From contig DPLS01000056.1 of NCBI GenBank assembly GCA_003541875.1, positions 1-6,156 on the forward strand: a stretch of DNA of 6,156 bases. The letters run 5' to 3'. Position 1 is the stretch's first letter. Each line of letters begins with the position of its first letter. The notes beneath the pieces were generated by a model. The model was not told where the DNA came from, ran no database searches, and saw nothing but the letters and a program-made list of their open reading frames with translations. Position numbers and translations under genes: made by a program. Positions 1 through 6,156 of the stretch are shown piece by piece. This DNA comes from Bacteroidota bacterium (GTDB lineage Bacteria > Bacteroidota > Ignavibacteria > UBA10030 > UBA6906).

Positions 1-208
1 TGGTTGTGAAGTACATGAGATGATAGACAGCGCCGATCCAAATCCAAAAGAACGCAAGGACAAGAGCAATGAACCGATGCGGGTTCTTCATTGTGAAATA
101 GACTGCCAGGAGAGCAAGCAGGATAAGGAGAACCTGAGTTGGCCAGACGCCATTGTTGTACGTAGCAAACACATGAAGAAATTGATCAACGGTAAATGGC
201 ATACTCAT
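1..208 (-). CDS. DUF6064 family membrane protein, N-terminal part (cut by window edge)
   Basis: Sixty-nine codons are visible before the gene runs off the left edge. The protein opens MSMPFTVDQFLHVFATYNNG and continues with VWPTQ, a pattern I recognise as the start of DUF6064 proteins, small multi-pass membrane proteins of unknown function. Two hydrophobic segments are visible, at about residues 24-40 and 46-66, the second rich in Trp and Phe and ending in AVYHLMYF, as in that family. The ATG at 208 overlaps the stop of the upstream DUF1801 gene as ATGA, which points to translational coupling. A second in-frame ATG at 202 is equally possible, since the family often begins MPFT, and neither has a strong Shine-Dalgarno. 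The family assignment is from sequence memory and the function is unknown. Confidence 0.8.
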   Translation of the reverse strand, partial: MSMPFTVDQFLHVFATYNNGVWPTQVLLILLALLAVYFTMKNPHRFIALVLAFFWIWIGAVYHLMYFTT

Positions 209-621
209 GTTTGTTTCTTTCTCACTTCCTTGAACGCCTTGGCAAGGAGCTTCTTCAACACGGCTTTATTCACATCGTTCAGCGACTTGATGTAGAGACA
301 GCCCTTCCCGGTTTCGTGTTTCCCGAGATTTGCCAACTCGTCCTTCACCTTTTCCAGTCCGCACATCATGTAGATGGCGATGTTCTGTTTCCTCGGCGAG
401 AAGCCGATCACCACTGTATCTCCCTCTCGTCCGCTCTCATACACATAATGATATGTCCCGAAGCCGACGATCGCACTCCCCCACATGACGGGTCTCTCCT
501 TTGAAACACTTTGCATCATCTTGAGGAGTGCAAGGCAATCCTCCCGCAACCGAGGATCCTGGATTTTGTTCAGGAAGGCCGTTGCGCTTTCTTTTGTCGG
601 TTGGGTTTTGTTTTCGGGCAT
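205..621 (-). CDS. DUF1801 domain-containing protein
   Basis: A 138-residue soluble protein with no signal peptide or membrane segment. The central block at about residues 46-85, with MWGSAIVGFGTYHYVYESGR followed by GFSPRKQNIAIYM, is the signature of the DUF1801 (YdhG-like) domain. This small alpha/beta fold is common in bacteria and has no established biochemical activity. The basic C-terminal tail (LKKLLAKAFKEVRKKQT) is typical. The start ATG at 621 lies 36 bases after the HEPN gene stop, with only a weak purine-rich site ahead of it. The 3' end overlaps the DUF6064 start by four bases, so these two genes are almost surely co-translated. The length is normal for the family. The assignment is secure, but the role in the cell is unknown. 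Confidence 0.9.
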   Translation of the reverse strand: MPENKTQPTKESATAFLNKIQDPRLREDCLALLKMMQSVSKERPVMWGSAIVGFGTYHYVYESGREGDTVVIGFSPRKQNIAIYMMCGLEKVKDELANLGKHETGKGCLYIKSLNDVNKAVLKKLLAKAFKEVRKKQT

Positions 622-657
622 TGAGGTCTCATATTGTTGTTTCTGATGCTATATCCT

Positions 658-1308
658 TCACGTTGGACTGTTACTTGGATTGTGCAGAGCTAACATCTGT
701 TGCTTCTCTTTCTCAAAGCCCTCTAACCCCTTTTTGAGATAGACAAAGAGGGCATCGACTCCGCCGCCTTCAAAAACACCCGGGTAGGTTTCCCCCTCAA
801 AAAAATATAGGTTGAAGGTATTCAGTACCTCCTGTATTGATTTGATTGCGCGGCTCACATCTCCAATGGTAATACCGGGAAGCGCTTCGGCTGTGTATTG
901 GAGCTTCATCTCCAGATCATTATGTGCAAGTCTTTTGTGCCTGTGACGCCAGAAGGGTTTGCAGGCATCCCGAGCTGCAGCGACGAGCGCGGTCAGCCTT
1001 TTGTGAAACTCTGGATGTTCCTTCTCGGCGAGTTCATCATACAATCGACCAATCACGAGGTTATCGTGCCCCATAGATTGGGAGGAATCGGTAAGCCGGC
1101 TTAACGTTAAGAACACGTCATCGGCGAACGTCATCCGACAGGCAAAAAAGAAGCTAGGAGCGGTCTGTCTGAGGATGTCGACTCTTTCCTCACTGTCGAA
1201 CAATGCGTTCACGATCTGCCACTTCCAAGAGAGTGTTATTACATCATCATTCAATTTCTTGAAAACATCTTGAAGACGTTGGTCAATGGCCCTTGGCGGC
1301 ATATGCAT
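658..1308 (-). CDS. HEPN AbiU2-like domain protein, possible RNase/defence protein
   Basis: A 216-residue, mostly helical soluble protein. Residues 40-75 (EERVDILRQTAPSFFF, then DDVFLTLSRLTD) and residues 121-131 (RHRHKRLAHND) match the HEPN_AbiU2 pattern. The family is named after AbiU2 of a lactococcal abortive phage infection system. The HEPN catalytic motif Rx4-6H is present as R123 to H129, so RNase activity is plausible but not shown. HEPN proteins are often encoded beside an MNT nucleotidyltransferase antitoxin. None is in this window; the neighbours are a peptidase and DUF1801. The start could be ATG 1308 or ATG 1302: the weak GAAGAA site abuts the first and is better spaced from the second. 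The fold call is fairly firm, whereas a defence or toxin role is inference. Confidence 0.82.
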   Translation of the reverse strand: MHMPPRAIDQRLQDVFKKLNDDVITLSWKWQIVNALFDSEERVDILRQTAPSFFFACRMTFADDVFLTLSRLTDSSQSMGHDNLVIGRLYDELAEKEHPEFHKRLTALVAAARDACKPFWRHRHKRLAHNDLEMKLQYTAEALPGITIGDVSRAIKSIQEVLNTFNLYFFEGETYPGVFEGGGVDALFVYLKKGLEGFEKEKQQMLALHNPSNSPT

Positions 1309-1367
1309 TTCTTCACTGATTGCTTACGGCTTGGTCTATGATCGTGCTGCAATGACTGTCATCTGTC

Positions 1368-2951
1368 CTACTTCGTCGAAAATAGTATCATCATCTTCAG
1401 CTCGTTCATTAGCACGTCGGGACGAATGGCATCGAAGCCGATCATCTTCACGAACTCATCGCCGTTGTAGCGGTCGCCGTTCGCCCAGAGCGACTGCAGG
1501 TACTCTCCCGCTTTCGGATTCTCGAACCAGTTCACTCCGAAATCCTTCGTGAGTTTCGCATTCAACTGGGCCTCAAGGAACCACGCACGCAAGTAGCTGG
1601 CCGAGTAGAAGAGCGCATCCACATCGGCAAGGTAACGCTTCTTGTCGGAAGCAAGCTCAGTGTGTCCGATAGCCTTACTCTGAAGTGCAGCGTAGACGCT
1701 CTCAGGGTTGGCAACACCGGCGTGGAGTTGCAGCTCGTAGAGGAACTTCGCGCAATAGCGCCGCACGAAATACAATCGGTGGAAGGCTTGGAAGCGCAGG
1801 AAGTCCTTCTCCACCTTCACAGGCATCTTGGTATGCGACCGGATCCACGACTGATTGGACAGCATGTACTCGGAGAGAAACGCAAAGTTCTCCGTGACAG
1901 TCGGTTCGCCAATGTACTTGAACTCAAACGCATTCTCCTTCGTGTTGGCATAGTGCTGGCCGTGCCCCATCTCGTGGAAGATTGCCGAGTAGTCATCGAA
2001 TCCACCGATGGGTTTGATACTCAACCGCACATCATTGGGGATGTCGATGGCATAGCAGACTGCCCGCGGATTCTTCGCAGGTCGCTGTTCCGAATCGATC
2101 TTCAGGTTGCGCTGTGAGTCGAGTGCAATGCCAAGCCCTTTGTATGTTTCCTTCACAGCGTCAAGCATCACTCCGCCGGCAAAGTACGGATCAAACTTTT
2201 CGCTTCTGAACAACGGTGCGAAATCATATCGGAAAAAGTTTGGCCTCTTCACGTTCAGGTATTTCTGGGTTACCTCGTCGAGCAGCTTTGTGTACGAGCT
2301 TTCCGATTCGGCGAGAAACTGTTCGGTGGTCTTCTTGAACTCGCTCAATGAGAAGCCCTTGAGTTCCTGCGCCATCTGGTTGTATGACGGGAAGCCGAGT
2401 TCCGTTGCCAGTCGCTGGCTGTTCTGCTCAATCTGTCGATGAATGAGATTGAGGGAATCAAGTACAGGGTCGAGTGCTGCGTACAAGCCACCGCGCCGCT
2501 TTTGGTTCTTCTCATTGGCAATCAGGCTGTTGACCTGCCGGAACGGGAGCGACTTTTTCTCAAAAGTAATGGTCGCAGTTGCTTCCAGATTGCTTACCCT
2601 GTCTGAGAGAGGAGCATTCTGTTTGGAGATGTACTCAGATGCGAGATAGCGCATGAAGTATGTGAGTCGCTTTTTCTGAACGGCGTTTGTCTCGGCCTGC
2701 TCGACCCTCTGGACAAGTTTGATATTCTCGACCGTGAACAGATTCGCGTTGGCCTTGTAGAGCGAATCCTGATTGGATTCAGTACCGAAGGCCCAGCTAT
2801 TCCATCCCATCAGGGACTGAGCCTTGATCAGGTCTTCCGCCTGTGCACGCAAGCTGTCCACATGCTGTGGATCCTGGGATCGCTTCGGCGCACACGACGA
2901 GATTAAGACCGCGGAGCCAAGGATGAACGGAATAACGGAACGGAGTTTCAT
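1368..2951 (-). CDS. Gluzincin zinc metallopeptidase lipoprotein (M2/M3-like)
   Basis: A 527-residue protein with a lipoprotein signal peptide: a basic start (MKLR), a hydrophobic core, then the lipobox ISSC with Cys20 as the predicted lipidation site. It should therefore be membrane-anchored outside the cytoplasm. The zinc site is HEMGH at 326-330, with a likely third ligand Glu354 in VTENF. That gives clan MA gluzincin geometry: His326, catalytic Glu327, His330, Glu354. HEMGH and the 28-residue gap from first His to Glu resemble ACE-type M2 peptidases, while the overall helical make-up also suggests M3 oligopeptidases, so the exact family is open. It probably trims peptides in the periplasm or at the surface. 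The start at 2951 has a perfect AGGAGG five bases upstream, which overlaps the rho stop codon. No truncation is seen. Confidence 0.88.
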   Translation of the reverse strand: MKLRSVIPFILGSAVLISSCAPKRSQDPQHVDSLRAQAEDLIKAQSLMGWNSWAFGTESNQDSLYKANANLFTVENIKLVQRVEQAETNAVQKKRLTYFMRYLASEYISKQNAPLSDRVSNLEATATITFEKKSLPFRQVNSLIANEKNQKRRGGLYAALDPVLDSLNLIHRQIEQNSQRLATELGFPSYNQMAQELKGFSLSEFKKTTEQFLAESESSYTKLLDEVTQKYLNVKRPNFFRYDFAPLFRSEKFDPYFAGGVMLDAVKETYKGLGIALDSQRNLKIDSEQRPAKNPRAVCYAIDIPNDVRLSIKPIGGFDDYSAIFHEMGHGQHYANTKENAFEFKYIGEPTVTENFAFLSEYMLSNQSWIRSHTKMPVKVEKDFLRFQAFHRLYFVRRYCAKFLYELQLHAGVANPESVYAALQSKAIGHTELASDKKRYLADVDALFYSASYLRAWFLEAQLNAKLTKDFGVNWFENPKAGEYLQSLWANGDRYNGDEFVKMIGFDAIRPDVLMNELKMMILFSTK

Positions 2952-2956
2952 AAAGT

Positions 2957-2962
2957 CCTCCT
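2957..2962 (-). promoter_or_regulatory. Ribosome binding site of the peptidase gene, overlapping the rho stop
   Basis: On the minus strand the sequence reads TAGGAGGACTTTATG. AGGAGG is a perfect Shine-Dalgarno, five bases ahead of the ATG at 2951. Its first two bases are also the last two bases of the rho TAG stop (2961-2963). Ribosomes ending on rho would sit directly on this site, which suggests translational coupling and fixes the peptidase start. Confidence 0.9.
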
Positions 2963-4076
2963 AGAATTTTGCAAGCAGCTTAGCGTTTGTTGGATACTGT
3001 TCGATCAGTTTCAGTGCAGAGAGCATTGCGTCTCGCGGCGACATTCGTGCAACGGAGCGTCTCAATGCCTGGTGTTGTCCTACCGCCGGACCGAAGAGAA
3101 GTTCCTCTCTTCGCGTTCCCGACAAGCCAATATTGAGCGCAGGAAATATCCGTTCGTTGGCAAGGTCACGGTCAAGGACAAGCTCCATGTTTCCCGTCCC
3201 TTTGAACTCCTGAAAGATGAGCTCATCCATACGCGACTCAGTTTCGATAAGGGCGGTTGCCACAATTGTAAGTGACCCGCCGTCTTCACATTTGCGTGCA
3301 GCGCCAAAGATACGCTTCGGAATCTCCAGCGCCCGCGCATCAACGCCGCCCGACATTGTTCTGCCGCTGCTCTTTTGGTGAATGTTGAACGCCCGACCGA
3401 GCCGGGTGAGGGAGTCGAGCAGAATGACGACGTCTTTTCCCGCTTCCACTTTTCGCCGTGCATACTCAAGCACAAGCTGTGCAAGTCGAACGTGCTCACC
3501 CCGTTCGCTGTCGCTTGAGCTGGCAAACACTTCCCCCTTGATGGTCCGACGCATGTCGGTGACTTCTTCCGGTCTCTCATCAATCAACAATACCAGCAGG
3601 TCAATCTCCGGATTGTTATAGCTGATTGCCCGCGCAAGCTGCTGCATTAACATGGTCTTGCCGGCCTTGGGAGGAGATACGATCAATGCCCGCTGTCCTT
3701 TGCCAATAGGGCAAAAGAGGTCGACAATTCTCATCGGGGTATGACCGATTCGGTCCGTCGTGTCTTTTGGTTTCGCTTCAAGACGGATGTGCTCGAAAGG
3801 AGAGATAACTTCGTGCTGCGAGAATTCTTTCAATCCCTTCCACTTTTCAACTGATAGTCCATTGACAGTGTCGATGGTTTCCACTTCGGGACTGCGGTTT
3901 TGTTTTGGAGAGACCGTGCCTTCGAGTAAGACACCTGCGCGGAGATTGTATTTGGTGATGAGCGAAGGAGGGACGTATGGGTCCCCTGCGGTCTGTCTCT
4001 GGGGTGCGGAGCGAGGCCTGATGAAGCCAAATCGCTTTAAATCGATTTCCAGTATGCCGGAGAACTGTGTTGACAC
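2961..4076 (-). CDS. rho: Transcription termination factor Rho, short form with GTG start
   Basis: A 371-residue Rho ATPase; the hexameric family member releases RNA from RNA polymerase by 5'-3' translocation. The RNA-binding OB domain comes first (residues 6-90): RFGFIR with Phe16 and Phe18, then DPYVPPS with Tyr34, equivalent to E. coli Phe62, Phe64 and Tyr80. The ATPase core follows: Walker A SPPKAGKT (134-141), catalytic [10 protein letters not shown] (Glu167, Arg168), Walker B DVVILLD (215-221), Q-loop [12 protein letters not shown]-loop EFKGTGN (290-296) and arginine finger Arg322 in SGTRREELL. All key residues are kept, so it should be active. It is about 50 residues shorter than E. 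coli Rho because the N-terminal helical domain is missing. [18 protein letters not shown] replaces the usual ASTFDEP..RHVQVAEMV. The start is GTG at 4076; no other start keeps the OB domain. It may be an accessory paralog. Confidence 0.95.
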   Translation of the reverse strand: MSTQFSGILEIDLKRFGFIRPRSAPQRQTAGDPYVPPSLITKYNLRAGVLLEGTVSPKQNRSPEVETIDTVNGLSVEKWKGLKEFSQHEVISPFEHIRLEAKPKDTTDRIGHTPMRIVDLFCPIGKGQRALIVSPPKAGKTMLMQQLARAISYNNPEIDLLVLLIDERPEEVTDMRRTIKGEVFASSSDSERGEHVRLAQLVLEYARRKVEAGKDVVILLDSLTRLGRAFNIHQKSSGRTMSGGVDARALEIPKRIFGAARKCEDGGSLTIVATALIETESRMDELIFQEFKGTGNMELVLDRDLANERIFPALNIGLSGTRREELLFGPAVGQHQALRRSVARMSPRDAMLSALKLIEQYPTNAKLLAKF

Positions 4077-4198
4077 GAGATAGGAAAGATATGAAGCTAT
4101 TAGAAGGTACTTCTGCGACGACTTGGGCTGCTTCCCCAGAAGGTCATCCTACAAGAAAGGTACGATGAAAACCCCAGAGAATCAAAGCGAATCCCGAA
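4077..4198 (-). promoter_or_regulatory. Probable rho leader/promoter region
   Basis: This is the longest gap between genes. No protein-like frame with a start codon is seen; the rho frame stays open for 24 codons upstream of GTG 4076 to a TAG at 4149-4151, without ATG, GTG or TTG. The 20 bases before the GTG are C/T-rich (CTTCATATCTTTCCTATCTC) and carry no Shine-Dalgarno. Pyrimidine-rich, weakly structured RNA is the kind of site Rho binds, and E. coli rho is known to be autoregulated by attenuation in its leader. The same control here is an inference. A weak CTTC/GAAG hairpin near 4130-4141 has no T-run. Confidence 0.4.
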
Positions 4199-5194
4199 CT
4201 ACTTCTTCGGAGCAACCGTCAGAATCATCCGCACAATGTCCTCGTCATCCTTGAGGGTGCCCGACTTCGGCAGACGCGGCACCAGGTCAATCCAGTTCTT
4301 ATCCTTTGCGAAGATCTCTTTGAAGATGGGGAGGGACTCGTGCACGCGGCCCGCGTTCACCAATGCGACGGCATGCCAGAACTTCATCTCCAGATTGTCC
4401 GGGAACATCGCCTCGGCGGCGCTGTACTCGCGGAGAGCACCATCAACATCATTGTGTTCGACAGCGAGATCGCCATTGTTCATATGTTCATATGCCCGGT
4501 GCACGTTCACGAGGCGGCGGAGTTCCTTCAGTGGTTCTTCGTTGTCCTCTATGCGCAGTTCCATGGTGCGATCCGCCCATGGCCGTCCCGTGGATTTTGC
4601 TTTGACGATCAGAATGGCCGCGGATTGCTTTCCCCTGATGTCTCCGCCGACCGACTGGGCCGCATCGAGTGCTGCGATCATTCTTTCGGCAAGATCGCCT
4701 TTCGCACTCTCGTATGCCTTCGACATTGCCGGCCAGACCTTGTCGTTCATCATCAGGTTTGCCTGGACGGAGTAGTTTTTCCCCACAATGTGTCCTGCCC
4801 CTTGAATGCACTTGCTGCCAGTGTGTGCGGCGACGTTTCCGTTTACATCGATCATGGCAACCTGCCGTACATCCTTGCCGGGATCGCCCGCGAGCAGAGA
4901 GGCAAGTGCTTGAGGTGCGGTCTTTCCTGCACGCATCAGGTCGAGGCCGAGTGGCCCGTACGCGGGATCGACGAATGACTGCGTGGCAACAGCGCCAACG
5001 CCTGCTTCCGCCCACGTTACGAGCGATCCGACGGAAAACCAATGTGATTGGACTGCAACTCCCATTTCTCCGGTGACTGTATCACGCGCTGCGATGGAGT
5101 AGGTATGAATGGGACGAACGGAGGAAGGCTCCTGTGCGAAAGAGATGCTCAAATACACGACGCCGAGAAGGAAAGAGAGATGGCTGCGAATCAT
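4199..5194 (-). CDS. Exported DUF1028 (Ntn-hydrolase-like) protein with TPR-like C-terminus
   Basis: A 331-residue protein. Residues 1-20 form a Sec signal peptide with likely cleavage after SFA, so it acts outside the cytoplasm. Residues 29-200 are a DUF1028 domain: HTYSIAARD, GEMGVAVQSHWFSVGSLVTW, GVGAVATQSFVDPAYGPLGL, the VAMIDVNGNVAAHTG block and the GGDIRGKQSAAILIV block. The family is placed in the Ntn-hydrolase fold group, but its substrate is not established. Residues 225-300 form helix pairs (AYEHMNNGDLA, DGALREYSAAEAMFPDN, WHAVALVNAGRVHESLPIF) resembling one to two TPR repeats, a common partner of this domain. AGGAG six bases upstream supports ATG 5194. It follows the ICMT gene by 36 bases, probably in the same transcript. 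It appears complete; the function is unknown beyond the fold. Confidence 0.9.
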   Translation of the reverse strand: MIRSHLSFLLGVVYLSISFAQEPSSVRPIHTYSIAARDTVTGEMGVAVQSHWFSVGSLVTWAEAGVGAVATQSFVDPAYGPLGLDLMRAGKTAPQALASLLAGDPGKDVRQVAMIDVNGNVAAHTGSKCIQGAGHIVGKNYSVQANLMMNDKVWPAMSKAYESAKGDLAERMIAALDAAQSVGGDIRGKQSAAILIVKAKSTGRPWADRTMELRIEDNEEPLKELRRLVNVHRAYEHMNNGDLAVEHNDVDGALREYSAAEAMFPDNLEMKFWHAVALVNAGRVHESLPIFKEIFAKDKNWIDLVPRLPKSGTLKDDEDIVRMILTVAPKK

Positions 5195-5200
5195 GTGAGA

Positions 5201-5205
5201 CTCCT
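5201..5205 (-). promoter_or_regulatory. Ribosome binding site of the DUF1028 gene
   Basis: The minus strand reads AGGAGTCTCACATG. AGGAG lies six bases ahead of ATG 5194 and puts the signal peptide directly at the N-terminus, which supports this start. Confidence 0.8.
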
Positions 5206-5230
5206 GGCTGAATATTGTGAATTGAGATCG

Positions 5231-5842
5231 TTAGTCACGACTCCGTTGAGTTCCCAGGGGGAGCAGCGCGGGCACGCGCCTGGCATATTCCTCGAACTCC
5301 TTTCCAAAGGCCTCGCGCAACAGTTTCTCCTCGCTGCGAACGCGCATCAATGTCCCCACCCAAAATACGACGATTGCCGGCAAGAGTGCCCACCAGTAGC
5401 TTGCGGCAAGGCCTGTTGCTATCATCATTCCAAACATCCCGGCGTATATTGGGTTCCGCACAATACCGTACACTCCATTCGTGATCAGCTTGTGGCCTTC
5501 GACGAGGCGCGCTGCAACAGCCCATTGCTTGCCCAGGGTCCTGACAGCAGAGAGCACGAGCCATGCGGACGTAATAGCAACTCCAGCCGTGATAAGTCCA
5601 ATTACCAGATCGATGGTGGGAGGGAGTGGTAAGATTGAAGTGAAGGCTGGTCGACGGAACGTCCAGACGATCGCGTACCCGACGGCTTCCAACGCAAGGC
5701 CATAAGTTGCAGTGCTCTCGCGGTTCTTCTCCGTAGCTGATGGAGGTCTTTTGCGAAGGAGAAATGCTGCTGCGAAGACAATCCAGCAGAGCATCACAAT
5801 CGCGAAGACCGTTCTCGGGAGAAGATCAAGTGAACTACCCAT
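5231..5842 (-). CDS. ICMT-family (isoprenylcysteine carboxyl methyltransferase-like) membrane protein
   Basis: A 203-residue integral membrane protein with hydrophobic stretches near residues 10-29, 47-62, 77-98, 133-147 and 149-166. The C-terminal half carries the ICMT/PEMT-type methyltransferase signature: GHKLITNGVYGIVRNPIYAG (116-135), where RNPIY is a common variant of RHPxY, then RSEEKLLREAFGKEFEEYARRVP (169-191). These segments bind S-adenosylmethionine in the family. Bacteria do not prenylate CAAX proteins, so the true substrate, perhaps a lipid or small molecule, cannot be told. The start ATG 5842 has AAAGGA six bases upstream. It lies between a DinB-family gene and DUF1028 with short gaps, suggesting one transcript but no obvious shared pathway. 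Length is normal for bacterial members. Confidence 0.9.
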   Translation of the reverse strand: MGSSLDLLPRTVFAIVMLCWIVFAAAFLLRKRPPSATEKNRESTATYGLALEAVGYAIVWTFRRPAFTSILPLPPTIDLVIGLITAGVAITSAWLVLSAVRTLGKQWAVAARLVEGHKLITNGVYGIVRNPIYAGMFGMMIATGLAASYWWALLPAIVVFWVGTLMRVRSEEKLLREAFGKEFEEYARRVPALLPLGTQRSRD

Positions 5843-5848
5843 GAGGAT

Positions 5849-5854
5849 TCCTTT
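5849..5854 (-). promoter_or_regulatory. Ribosome binding site of the ICMT-family gene
   Basis: The minus strand reads AAAGGAATCCTCATG. AAAGGA is six bases ahead of ATG 5842 and supports that start codon. Confidence 0.7.
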
Positions 5855-5857
5855 AGT

Positions 5858-5898
5858 GAGAGGATCACACGTTATGGTGACGGCGCATTGTGCCTCTC
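5858..5898. repeat. Imperfect inverted repeat between the DinB-family and ICMT genes
   Basis: GAGAGG-AT-CACA at 5858-5869 pairs with TGTG-CCTCTC at 5889-5898: a ten-pair stem with a two-base bulge and a 19-base loop. No T-run follows on either side, so it is not a standard intrinsic terminator. It could be an mRNA processing or attenuation structure, or chance. Confidence 0.35.
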
Positions 5899-5902
5899 GT
5901 GC

Positions 5903-6156
5903 TTAGATCTTTGGCGGCTCCATGCCCCATTGTGCCCACTCTTCGCGGGTTGGGCCATAGATGCCCGGCACGGCGAGTCCAGCCACTCGCATGAGCGCAA
6001 CCATCTCGCCACGGTGATGGATCTCGTGTTTGATGAGAGCCATGAGGGTGGTACTGCGTTTCCATTTCTCGCCGTACATTTCATCTTCAACATCGAGTGT
6101 TGCGTCAGTCCAGTGGGATTTGATTTGATCGAGGAGGGATATGGCCGCCTCATTGT
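5903..6156 (-). CDS. DinB family protein, C-terminal part (cut by window edge)
   Basis: The last 83 residues of a protein whose start lies beyond the right edge; the frame ends at TAA 5903-5905. The visible part includes MALIKHEIHHRGEMVALMRV and then GIYGPTREEW with a final WGMEPPKI. The HEIHHRGEM helix followed by a short proline- and glycine-rich end is typical of DinB/YfiT-like four-helix proteins, in which such histidines help bind a divalent metal. Some family members are thiol-dependent transferases, but most, like this one, have no assigned substrate. A longer frame overlapping it on the same strand (5872-6153) gives a Ser/Arg-rich protein with no family look and is a shadow. The upstream metal ligand is outside the window, so activity cannot be judged. 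Confidence 0.88.
   Translation of the reverse strand, partial: NEAAISLLDQIKSHWTDATLDVEDEMYGEKWKRSTTLMALIKHEIHHRGEMVALMRVAGLAVPGIYGPTREEWAQWGMEPPKI

Noticed and set aside
1352..1362. Palindrome atgactgtcat between the peptidase and HEPN genes, considered as an operator
   Set aside because: Only five bases per arm and a single copy; it is too short to set apart from chance.
1662..2117. 151-codon open frame on the plus strand
   Set aside because: It is antisense to the zinc-site half of the peptidase gene and looks like a mirror of its codons, not a protein.
4077..4148. Upstream extension of the rho frame that might restore the missing N-terminal domain
   Set aside because: The 24 open codons have no usable start codon and do not resemble the Rho N-terminal helical domain; a stop closes the frame at 4149-4151.
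4103..4162. Imperfect direct repeat GTACCTTTCTTGTAG / GTACCTTCTAATAG in the rho leader
   Set aside because: Only nine or so bases match well and there are just two copies; no known element fits.
4340..4978. 212-codon open frame on the plus strand
   Set aside because: It is antisense to the DUF1028 gene, with no ribosome binding site or family resemblance; long antisense frames are expected opposite GC-biased codons.
4488..5042. 184-codon open frame on the minus strand
   Set aside because: It lies inside the DUF1028 gene in another frame and encodes an Arg/His-rich protein with no domain pattern; the DUF1028 frame is clearly the real one.
5048..5632. 194-codon open frame on the plus strand
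   Set aside because: It spans the antisense of two well-supported genes and the gap between them, and its Cys/His-rich translation shows no ordered motif.

Overview
The window is a compact bacterial stretch with every recognisable gene on the minus strand, so transcription runs from high to low coordinates. In transcription order: the C-terminal end of a DinB-family protein, an ICMT-family membrane methyltransferase, an exported DUF1028 protein with a TPR-like tail, a short Rho transcription termination factor, a gluzincin (M2/M3-like) metallopeptidase lipoprotein, a HEPN AbiU2-like protein, a DUF1801 protein, and the N-terminal end of a DUF6064 membrane protein. No RNA gene, CRISPR array, insertion sequence or convincing intrinsic terminator was seen. 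The longest non-coding stretch is 122 bases, just upstream of rho.

The base composition is moderate. Several genes have clear Shine-Dalgarno sequences, and one protein has a lipoprotein signal. Rho uses the 'ASS...HVRLAQLV' and '[19 protein letters not shown]' style of core rather than the E. coli style. This fits a Gram-negative lineage such as the wider FCB or PVC-like bacteria, probably from an environmental genome. Eight genes do not settle the phylum.

Region by region: 5903-6156 (DinB end), 5231-5842 (ICMT) and 4199-5194 (DUF1028) are separated by only 60 and 36 bases and may be co-transcribed. The 122-base gap at 4077-4198 is the best place for a new promoter and a rho leader. Rho (2961-4076) and the peptidase (1368-2951) form the tightest pair, because the rho stop codon lies inside the ribosome binding site of the peptidase. 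After 59 bases comes a group of three small genes: HEPN AbiU2-like (658-1308), DUF1801 (205-621) and DUF6064 (1-208, cut by the window edge). The last two share an ATGA overlap.

No clear novel multi-gene system stands out. The points most worth a second look are the short, divergent Rho and its leader, the rho-peptidase coupling, and the HEPN protein without a visible nucleotidyltransferase partner.
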